38,855 nt of DNA from Krasilnikovozyma curviuscula (Eukaryota > Basidiomycota > Tremellomycetes > Cystofilobasidiales > Mrakiaceae): assembly GCA_014825775.1 (NCBI GenBank), contig MVAQ01000210.1:1-38855 (forward strand), written 5' to 3'. Shown here one piece after another: positions 22,672 through 31,773 of the stretch. The notes beneath the pieces are model-generated. The model searched no databases and was not told the origin of the DNA. It saw only the letters and a list, made by a program, of their open reading frames with translations. Position 1 is the stretch's first letter, and every line of letters starts with the position of its first letter. The translations under genes and the position numbers were made by a program.

Positions 22672-23728
22672 ATTGGAGAGGGGGAGGGGGGTTGTCTAAA
22701 TGTGAGCGGTCTGTGGCCCAAGAGCAATAGGCGCTGTATAAAAATTCAGTTGTAAACTTGTCAGATCTCCTCGAATCAGTGAGAATGAGAATCAAGCGAA
22801 GTAACGCAATATTCTAGATACACATATCTGGATGTGATTAGGTTGGGTTATCATCAATGTTTGTTGCCCTGCGCACCAAAGTCGCTCGCAAGTACTATTT
22901 TGTCTGCTGGAAGGGTTGAAGTGAAGCTAAGACGCTATCTCCTGCATTCATTATTTCAATCCTCGTTCGGCTTAACTCCGCGGCAAGCCACATTCAGGAT
23001 TCCAAGCAGCAATTCTAACCATCAGCACCACAATTACCAAACGGAGACATTGCCAGGATGCCAGTTGAGACAAGAACGGTGCTCTTGATAGGTTTCTTCC
23101 TGTGTATTAACCCACTATTAAATCTCTTCATCGAGTAATTAAACAGATATGTGTTTAGCGCCCAATGCAACACCGTTCTTGTCCTCAAAATGTGACTTCC
23201 GGTGATACCCTGCAGCGTTGTTCAAGCGGAGCCGGCCCAGGCAGTTTCAAAGTACTGGCAGATATCAAATTCCAGCCGTGACACTTTCTCTTGAGAGCAA
23301 TTGACGATTGTTTTGATTAGAAATATCACAATCGATGTAGGTGAATGTTTGTTCGTGCTGCAATTTGAGAGAGCTACACGCCTGCAGCTTCAACCAATGG
23401 ATGGACTCACCTCGGTTAGAGTGTGGGCAAGCCCGCAACCTCACTCATTCACGTTGTAGATCGAAGCTGAAAAAGAATTGTTGCAGAAGTTCTCCTGTGA
23501 GTAGACGAGAAGATACAAAGGAGGTTGTGCCAGCTCTGAGCTAGCTGCAACTGGCCGTGGCCGATCTTTGTCTGTAAATGTTCCAACGACAACTTGAGCA
23601 AAATCAAAATCAGATACGTCTCCACCAATTCAACTAGAAAAAAACTCACAGGTCTCTTGTCCTCTTGACGTCCACCTCTGATCAAGTTTCCAACCCAAAA
23701 AAAGAAGCTCATACCCTCCACTTGGCCC
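22672..23728. other. Intergenic region between MFS and heavy-metal ATPase genes
   Basis: No convincing gene is present. A frame at 22834-23088 has no domain and overlaps a degenerate retroelement-like segment (22836-22905). The right part is presumably the ATPase promoter and leader. Confidence 0.45.
22836..22905 (-). repeat. Possible decayed LINE 3' end
   Basis: The segment starts GATTAGGTTGGGTTA and contains AAAGTCGCTCGCAAGTACTA. This resembles the copies at 34285 and 37362 (GGTTAGGTTTTAAGAGTA; AAGGTCGCCCGCAAGAAA) in order and spacing. Similarity is partial and was judged by eye. Confidence 0.3.
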
Positions 23729-26700
23729 ATGCTAGATAAGGAGGAAGAAGCTCCACAGTCATGCTGCCAGCGTCCTTTCTCGAAGGAAACGAGTCTACAG
23801 GGCTTTGGAGGGGTTGTACAGGGGGAGGCTGCAGCTATATGCTGCTCTTCCATGATTAGGGAATCTCCAGTTCAACAGGTTACTGCTCCTGAGGCTGACC
23901 CGGACGAGGGGAAGGGAGGTAAGGTTTGGAGTTTTCTCGAGATTCCACCCGGTTCTGACGGTGAGATTGGTTTATACTAGGCTGTTCTTGCTGTGTGAAT
24001 GAGGATCTGGCACAAGTCACAAATAAGGTCAATCGCTGTGCCAAAACATGTTGCGACTCTCAAGCGCCAATGGAAAACGATGGTGGTAAGCAGACTTACT
24101 GTGTAGCCCGTTTAATCTTATAAGATCTAATGGACTTGTCAACTTCTGTCCGACAGGATGCTATCGTTGCTCTGGCGATGAAACCAAGGACAACAAGGAC
24201 ATTAAGGAACTGTGCGCCAAGAATTGCTGTTCTTCGCAACCACCGATCAAACAAGATTTCACTCCATCTTGTTGTGCATCAGTGAATACTGAGAAGAATT
24301 GTAAGGAGAAATGTTTGGCGGAAAAATGCAATGGACTAGGACGAGCTTCAGCTAAGCAATCGACTGGTTATGGCGGACTTGATCGTAATCTTAACGAAAC
24401 CAATAGTGAGTGAGAAGGAAGAAGCGAGAACTGTTGTTGGACAGACGAACTCACAAGTATATCTCTTTAATAGATTATTCCTGCAACGGCGAGCCGATGG
24501 ACCGCGCCAGCATGGCTATCAGTGACAGTGCTATAGGCTCAAACAACGTGACATGCTCCTCCTCGATCCGACAGATGTCTATTGGCATCACCAAAGGCTG
24601 CTCTGCATCTCAGAATTGCTGTTCATCTCGAGATAATGTCGAGTCAGCAGATGAGACAGATGAGGAAGATGACAGTGAGTGGAGTGATCCATGAGAGTTG
24701 CCAGCCGTTGACTTGAGTTCATTCTGATCGCTCATCTGGCACTGTTTTGTAAAAATCAGATACCCTGTGTCCTTGTTGCGTCCAAGAAGTTATAAAAAAC
24801 CCAACGTCTGTGACAGAAAAACGCAGACTTATGGCGGCTTCTCGACGACTTCCAGCTTCGGGGGGTTCTTTGAATCTTCTTGAAGAAAAGCTTCGCAGCT
24901 GCTGTCGTCTTATGAAAGATGTTTGCCTTCAGAAGAGCTGTTGTTTCGCTGTCAACGTACCAAGGAAGAAAAAAGAGAGACAAAGGATATGCGTCGTCGA
25001 AGACCAACCTGCCCCTACCACCGAAGTCAAGATTAGCAACTCTGAAAATGTGATTCGGTCGTCATCAACATCTTCATCAACGAATGAACAGTATCTGCTT
25101 ACAATTGGTATCATTGGTATGGACTGCGCTGATTGTTGTGATAAAGTTCACAAAGCACTTTCTCGTTTGCCAAGGTGAGTTGTTCTGGACAGGTTTAAGT
25201 TCGTGGGAGTCTCTACTGAACAAAGTTGTAATTATCTCTCTTTGTAATTGTCTATTGAAATGATTTATACGACAGTGTCCAAACCGTCGCTTTCAGCTAC
25301 CTCAATAGCGTAGCTACGTTGACTCACGATCCAGAAACAATCTCATCCGACGCGATTTGTCGCTTCGTAGCTCGTGCGACTGGATTCAAGATAAAATCTG
25401 TCAACAGTACTGACAAGAACCCCAAGAATTCTGAGTTTTCGGGAAACGCTGTTATCACCGATCGTACTACTCTCCCGGTCAAATTCGGAACCACACCTCC
25501 CTCTGAAGTCTTGGACTCTTTGAATATCCTTCGGGATCCAGACAGGAAAGGAAATAGCTACTACGATATCTCATTCTCTGCTCAGTCTAATTCTCGGCGG
25601 CCTGCTCTTCAAGCGAGAGACATCCTTGGTCAACTGAGCGTGTACCAACCTCGTCTTGTCCCCGTAAGTGAGCTGGATAATGAAGATAGCAATCGTGTCA
25701 GGGCAGATCTTCATCGGGTTGGTCGGAAAACATTGGCATCATCCTTATTGAGCATTCCAGTCTTAGTACTGGCTTGGGCTCCGTTAAATCGAAGTGGAAA
25801 CAGAGAGGTGGTTTATGGCTCTGTCTCAATCGGTTTGACGACTCTCATCCTCGTGAGTCCATTTGCTCACGTCTCTCTCTCTCTTTTAAAGTTCGCTGAA
25901 ATCTTGACATCTAATTGTGTGTGATCCTGTCTTGTACACAGATTGTGGGCTTTCCGATTATATCCGGATCAGCAAGGTCAATTATCTACCTCCGTCAGCC
26001 CGACTTGGGCTTCTTGGCATCTATCGGCATTCTCGTTGCATATATTTTCTCCATCGTCGCCTTCGCTTTCTCTTCAGCTGGAAAACCTTTCACTGAACCC
26101 TTCTTCGAGACGACTGCTTTGCTGGTGAGCCTCATCTACATTGGGAGACTGGTCTCAGCTCTCAGTCGAAGAACTGCTGGGTCTGCTGTCAGGGAACTGC
26201 AGAAGCTGCAACCTCAATGGGTTACGCTGCTGGAAACGAACGGAAAAGATGTTGTTGAGACTAAACTAGATGCACGGTAAGTTTTTACTTTCGTCATTTG
26301 CTCGTTTTTGTGCTGATTGGTTGCTTTTGTAGATTGCTCCACTACGGCGATGTGGTCCAGGTTACCTCTGACATGAGAGTTCCGACGGACGGTATCGTGG
26401 TTAACGGTGAAGGAGAAATTGACGAGTCTTCAGCAACTGGTGAATCATTACCTATCGTCAAGCGGGTTGGATCTAAAGTTCTTGCGGGAACTCTCAATCT
26501 CAACGGAATTTTAGAGATACAGGTAACCCATCTTGTCTTCGAGAACTCTCTCTCATCGATGGCGTCACTTGTGAAAGAAGCTCAGTCTTCAAAATCACAA
26601 TTGCAAGATTTCGCTGATCGTTTTTCTGCGATCATCTTGCCAATCGCCACCGCCACTGCCGTATGTTCATGTTCACTGCCCCCTGTCCTTCTCTTCGTTG

Positions 26701-27975
26701 ACAAATCTAATTTTATCCACTTTGGTTTCTCGAAGATTGTTACTTTTCTCGTCCAAATATTGGTCAACTACTTTGTCCGAAAACGTTCTGTCTCAGCCTC
26801 AGCAGTCAGTGCCATCACTTTCAGTTTGTCAGTTATGATTGTCAGCTGCCCTTGTGCCATTGGTCTAGCGGTCAGTTGAGATTTGTCTATCCAATGTTTG
26901 CTATGCACTTCTACTGACCGAAGTGATTTCAATTTGGCAGATTCCTTTGGTAGTGGCATCCGCCGTTCGAGCTGGTATCCGACATGGAATACTGTTTCGA
27001 TCAGCAGCAGCTTTACAAACTGCTCACACCATCGACGTAGTCGCATTCGACAAGACTGGAACTCTAACCGATGGATCCTTCTCGCTCCAATTTTCTGAAT
27101 TCCTGGCAGCGAGTGTCCAGTCTCTCATTCGACAACTAACGGCTACAAGCGCTCATCCAATATCTAAGGCTATTCAACTTCATCTCCAGTCGCTTAGCTC
27201 TGATGCTTCTACTGTCAAAAAGGACCAAATGATCACTGATACTACCAGTCTTCCTGGAATGGGAATCCAGGCGTTGTTCGCGGGATACTCTCTGTTAGGT
27301 GGCAGCCCAATCTTCACCGGTGTTGTCAATCACCCAACAATTGTTGATCTGACCTCAAGTGGACTCACACTATTCACCGTAACTCTTGGAGGGGAACTTA
27401 TTGCAGTATTCGGTTTGGTTGATAGAGCTCGACCCGAGTCGGCGTTGCTGGTCCAGGAGCTCGTCGGCAGAGGCAAGCGTGTTGTTATACTCTCAGGAGA
27501 CAACATCGCCGCAGTGAAACGAATTGCAGGCAATGTTGGAGTACAGGAAGTTGATGTTCATGCCTCATGCTCTCCGGCTAGGAAAGCCCAGCTCATTGCT
27601 GAGATGCAGCGAGAGGGTCATCGAGTTGCTTTCGTCGGTGATGGAACTAATGACGGAGGTGCTCTCGCTCAGGCAGATCTTGCTTTATCAATCGGTGTGG
27701 GATCTGAGGTCGCTATCGCTGCTTCTGAAGCTATTGTGTTAGGTGATAACTTGCATAGAAGCGTTTTAGGAGGGCTGGACATTGCTGCTCAAGCTCAGAA
27801 GCATATCTTTGCATCTTTGGTTTGGTGTGGTATTTACTTCGTATTTGCAATCTTGCTCGCAGCAGGTGCATTTGTGAAGTTCCGACTCTCTCCACAGTGG
27901 GCCGGTTTAGGTGAAGTAATCAGCATTCTCCCGGTTATTCTCATCGGTGTTTCTTTGGATTTGAGATGGAGGTAG
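23729..27975 (+). CDS. PCA1: P1B-type heavy-metal ATPase, Pca1-like, with Cys-rich N-terminus
   Basis: Ten exons join in phase: 23729-23918, 23981-24085, 24157-24405, 24474-24674, 24760-25174, 25276-25852, 25942-26276, 26333-26660, 26736-26870 and 26941-27975, giving 1,189 residues. Residues 1-357 hold 34 cysteines by my count, many as CC pairs. A heavy-metal-associated domain follows (GMDCADCCDKV at 368). The ATPase core has an actuator TGES in SSATGESLPIVK, the metal-site motif SCPCAIGLA (Cys838 and Cys840), phosphorylation Asp882 in DKTGTLTDG, an HP motif (SAHPISKAI) and the hinge GDGTNDGGALAQADLA. The end, PQWAGLGEVISILPVI, resembles fungal Pca1 rather than Ccc2-type copper pumps. Pca1 of yeast exports cadmium and is regulated by its Cys-rich extension, so Cd/Cu export at the plasma membrane is likely. 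The metal specificity is inferred. Confidence 0.92.
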
Positions 27976-28463
27976 AACTGGTATTAGTGAAAGAGAAAGA
28001 AGTAATAGATAGAGTCTAGAATAGTTGTAGTTGGTAGAGAGATGTAGTATTTATATGCTACGAATTATACCGTTCGCCTGTACCCAGCACGGATAAGCCA
28101 ATCGGGCGAAAGAAAGATCAATGGAGAAGGCGAAAGGTAATAGTTGTGGCAGATGTGAAATCTTGAGAAGTTCTTTATCCAAATATAAGTATAAGCAATA
28201 GCGGGAAAAAGTTCTTAAAATTGCTTCGCCATTGTAATCAGCTTCAAAGGCAGAAACGATAATGAACTTTCGCGAAAAGCAATGAGCACTCGTATAGTTC
28301 AGATCTCAAGACATTTATTAGTTCACAAGTTCAATTGCAGAGGTATTGCAGTTTGGTGTTCGGGCAATCGCTTGTTAGTGAGAAGAGTATGAGTACAGAG
28401 GTATACCAAGTCACCACCTCAGCTATATCACAACATTTAAAGCCCCACACCTTATGCTGGTCT
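27976..28463. other. Intergenic region between convergent genes
   Basis: It lies between the stops of the ATPase and the minus-strand gene at 28464. It is AT-rich and shows no domain-bearing frame, so it is probably two 3' untranslated regions. Confidence 0.45.
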
Positions 28464-29694
28464 TTAAAAGTTTTTTTCTTCAGTAGAAGAAGAGAGACCA
28501 GAACCTTCGTCAACGTCAAGACCTGTCTTATAAGCAATCGCGTGAACCCCGTTACTGTCAAACGAAAGAAAGTCAGTGGAAAATCCACTCTTGGGCTAAT
28601 ATCAATTTTTTTACCGAAAGTAGATACCTACGTGTCCTCGACCGAATTTTTACTGGCCGTATCTGCAGTCGCTACTGATTGACTGGCATCACCGCGCATC
28701 CTGTTTTGTATTGAGGGATTGGTTTTTGATTGCGAGCAAGCATCGAAGACTAATCAGTCTTGTAACTCCATGAAAATTTCAAAGAAGAATAAAATTGGTC
28801 TAATGGCTCACTTGGGCTCAGCAGCCTGTTCATTGCCATCATTGACAGTGACAGAGCCTTTATAACCGGTGGCCGCATTGTACAAATTCCCAGGGATTTG
28901 TGCTAAAGCAACAACTGGCCTGGTCAAAGTAACTTCGAATCATTAACAGGTGCAGTTTATCAGCGCAAGATACAAGATGAGTTTGGCAGCTGAGAGCGAA
29001 CCCACAGAAGGAAGCGTAAGCGAAGTTACCGGCAAGGTGGCTACCTTGCGAGATCGTTTCTATGGAGGGGAAAATGATAGGTAAGTAAATTGAAAGGAAG
29101 TCATCCTTTTGGGATGGTGATCCCAAAAGGAAAGATCAACTGATAGAAGCTGAAGCGCTCTTACTAAGTGTACCATGAGCGATATTGCCGGCGGTACTTC
29201 CAAGTCCCTGAGCACTCTGAGTAGGTTCAATTTGTTCAGAAGTATGCTCTGGTTATTTTTGGTTTTATGAAAAAAACCCCATCATAGGTCAACGTTGGTT
29301 TGATGGAACAGAAGGGGGCAAGTGATTGTACGTACCATCAGCGACTTTCTCTGGAACAGATAGTGTCGAGAGGACCGAATCAATTGGAGCCATAAATTTC
29401 TGATATGAAGAATTCTTTGATTCCGAGCGATCGAAGGGCGGTCTATCAAGATACGTAAGTAAGCGTCATGGAAAACCTCTATTCAATCAGATGTTGGGCA
29501 GGTCACCTTGCTCTCCCCTCTTGCGAAGAGAAAGTTTTGTGCACCTGGTAGTCCAACTCTACGTCGATCTGATGAAGAGAAGAGATGGTGTTCGAGACAT
29601 TTAGCAGCGGTTAGCATAGATCGCAGTGAACACGCCGCGTTTGTGTTGCTTGCAACTCACTCCGTCGGCAAGTGCAATAGCAGAAGTAGACATC
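28464..29694 (-). CDS. Hypothetical protein of about 200 residues, eight exons
   Basis: No family is recognised. A complete phase-consistent model runs from ATG 29694 (MSTSAIALADG) through IDVELDYQVHKTFSSQEGRA, FMAPIDSVLSTLSVPEKVAD, SAQGLGSTAGNIAHGTL, SQGSHLAGNFAYASF, FVALAQIPGNLYNAATGYKG and a polar tail ending DEGSGLSSSTEEKNF. The stop is TAA 28466-28464. Every junction has GT..AG ends. The middle has small-residue, Gly/Ala/Ser-rich helices (repeated AGN and QG) as in membrane-associating or LEA-like stress proteins, but that is only composition. There is no obvious signal peptide. It converges with the ATPase gene and is divergent from the small gene at 30091. A long hairpin lies in one of its introns. 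Confidence 0.55.
29105..29130. repeat. Perfect hairpin inside an intron
   Basis: Arms CCTTTTGGGAT and ATCCCAAAAGG pair perfectly over 11 bp around the loop GGTG. The hairpin lies in the intron that precedes the exon encoding SQGSHLAGNFAYASF, close to its 3' splice site. Confidence 0.7.
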
Positions 29695-30090
29695 CTCAGA
29701 GAACTTTAAGTTTGCGGTGGATGGGTGGGGTAAGATAGTGGAAAGAGATGGTGGTTCAAGAAGATCAGGAAGAAAAATCTCCTCTCACCGTTGCCCCAGC
29801 TTTTGATCTCATCTTCGCGATGAGACAGCGCGTTGCACAGCGAAGTGTAATACTCCTCTTTGGAGTAATGACGACTGGCGAGAAGGACAGCTACCAAGCT
29901 GGCGAGGTGCAGAGGCAGGGCCGAGTGTTTTGCAGGTGGCAGTCGCCCGCGTATGAGGCGATCGCGCTGGAGAATCACGTGGAGTGCGGTTATGCAATGC
30001 GAATCGCGGCGTGGCACTTAACTATATAATTGGAGTGCGGGAGTCGCATCCGAGAGTGCTTAAGAACATCCTGGTTGTGCTGTTCCCATC
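29695..30090. other. Upstream region between two divergent small genes
   Basis: It separates start codons at 29694 (minus) and 30091 (plus). A minus-strand frame with HYSKEEYYTSLCNALSHREDEIKSWG looks partly coding but does not splice in phase to the gene at 29694, so it may be leader sequence or an unannotated exon. Confidence 0.35.
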
Positions 30091-30902
30091 ATGCAGGCTA
30101 GTCTCCGCTCTGGTCGCTCTCGCCTCCACAGCTGGGACCTCCAAACCCCGGGTGGAAGCTCACTGCTTTGCTCCACTGAGCGGCTGGCCGAAGTATACTC
30201 CAAAGAAAAAGAAGAAGTCAATAAGCTCAAGGAACAAATCAGGCATCGATTGTCCCCAATTTCCGTCAAACGTCATCATGTTGTTTTCTAGTGCAGCACA
30301 TAATCTTCCTACTCCATCACTTGCGCAAGAGATTCATACGTGGTTCAACAAAGAACCTTCTCTTCAACAGCATCCACTTTTCCAGTATACTATTTGCTCA
30401 TCACCCAGATAATCCGTATATCTATGCTCAAGCTCCTCAACCACACAACAGACATTGCCTCGGTTCTGCGCGGCTCTCGCCTATCTGCCTCAATAATCAA
30501 TCGGTACACTTAGTTATGTTCAATTTTTCATAAGACCAGACGATCCTGAAATTCTACTTTTCTACTCCCTCTCCTTCAGAAGCCGTCGGTTTTCCATCTC
30601 TTCAGCCAGGGAATTTATTGAAGAATGCGAAGAGGAAACTAAAATGAGGATGGAGATGACTGCTCGATCTGAACAGGGCCCAAGTGCCGATGTCGACGGC
30701 AAAACAGCATCACGGGACAACGTATCCGCAAATCTCTCCAGCACTATGGTAAGTGAACCACAGATGTATGTGTCGACCTGACTGTCACTCATTCAGTGTC
30801 TCCAAACAGGATCAACGAAGAGATCCGAGAGAAAACAACTGTACGAATCATTCAGTTTACTCCGACGATGGAGCTCAAGGACCAAAGCGTTCTGGCAAAT
30901 GA
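30091..30902 (+). CDS. Hypothetical coiled-coil-like protein of about 170-190 residues
   Basis: Not recognised. Exon 1 begins MQASLRSGRSRLHSWDLQTP and contains a charged helix (RLAEVYSKEKEEVNKLKEQI). A phase-0 acceptor at about 30411 opens IIRISMLKLLNHTTDIASVL. A phase-2 intron (GTACAC..CTTCAG) joins to SRRFSISSAREFIEECEEE, and a last intron from ATG/GTAAGT joins to DQRRDPRENNC.., ending SGK with TGA 30900-30902. Heptad-like spacing in the first two exons suggests a coiled coil. The exact end of exon 1 is unsettled; donors at 30273 or 30285 are candidates. It is small, hydrophilic and without signal or membrane segments. Function unknown. Confidence 0.4.
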
Positions 30903-31062
30903 AGAGATTTTCAGTTTAGGGTGTGATAACTTTTGAGCGATGTAAATCTCATTAAACACGACGGCCAGTTGTAGTAACTAACATACATCAAGCAAGTGCT
31001 GACCTTCGCACAGTAGGCTGTACTGTAAGATTAAGGAAAGTCCAAAGAAATATGGAAAATGA

Positions 31063-31110
31063 TGGCGGAGTATTAAGTGGGGTCCATAATTTTAATAAGT
31101 TGGCGGAGTA
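31063..31110. repeat. Short element flanked by 10-bp direct repeats
   Basis: Direct repeats TGGCGGAGTA at 31063-31072 and 31101-31110 bracket a 28-bp core. The core holds GGGGTCCATAATTTTAA, which recurs exactly at 37581-37597. TATTAA and TTAATA form a small inverted pair around the core. It may be a tiny insertion with its target duplication or a solo remnant of a larger element. Confidence 0.4.
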
Positions 31111-31169
31111 GTGTATTGATTATGTGTTCAGAAAATATACTCGTCGACTGCCTCAACACGGCTAGGACA

Positions 31170-31357
31170 GGTTAAGTTAGGTTATGTGTTTAATAAAGTG
31201 TATATAGAATGCGCAGACCGAAGTCGACCGCAAGTAAGGTAAACAGACGTGCTAAGCTGCTGGCGCACTACCTAGATATGGAATAAACATAGCTAGAATC
31301 GCGAAGATCAAAACCCCTGCAAGTGAGAGGGAATTCTTGCTGCTCCGCAGAGACTAG
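31170..31357 (-). mobile_element. 5'-truncated LINE 3' end (copy A)
   Basis: It closely matches 37849-38023, the 3' flank of the LINE reading frame at the right end. Shared blocks include GTCGACCGCAAGTAAGGTAA, ATGGAATAAACATAGCTAGA and CCGCAGAGACTA. The plus-strand left end GGTTAAGTTAGGTT is the element's 3' tail. No coding part remains. Confidence 0.65.
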
Positions 31358-31773
31358 CTCCTATACTGTACTTTCCTCAATGTCAAGCCATCGAGGCGAG
31401 AAAACTGTGAACAAAGAAGGGGCATTGAAGGGACACCGATAGCGCTGTCGCGCTGTCGACTCGACTGCGAATGGTACTGGTGGAATAGCCCTCTGTGTCG
31501 AGATAAGATTCCAAGTTCCTTTCCGTCTTTGTGCAAATGGAGCTACTGAAAAGAGTGCAGATGCTCTACGAACTTTCTTCGGCGAAGTTTTGGTGTGGGG
31601 TCTCCTTTCTCGCTCGTACCCAGTGTCTCTGGCGAACACGCGCACGGAGGAAGGGAATGGGAAGAGGCCAACGGATGCACGGGAAGATACCGAATGGCGG
31701 AGAGGTGAACCAATGAACCAACTAGTTCAAGATCTTCTGTGTTTACGGTGGCTACTACCGACAGCCATAAAGG

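Larger units (their letters stand above)
30903..31773. other. Repeat-bearing intergenic region upstream of the GH78-like gene
   Basis: It contains the short element at 31063-31110 and a LINE 3' end at 31170-31357. The remaining 400 bp should carry the promoter of the gene at 31774. Frames on both strands (for example 31361-31645) have no domain. Confidence 0.45.

Noticed and set aside
23940..23980. A 20-nt micro-intron (GTGAGATTGG..ACTAG) in the ATPase gene
   Set aside because: A 62-nt intron starting at the stronger donor GTAAGG (23919) reaches the same acceptor in the same phase and is far more likely.
28808..28810. TGA taken as the end of the small minus-strand gene
   Set aside because: The TGA lies in a GTGAGC donor; splicing continues in phase for about 50 residues to TAA 28464.
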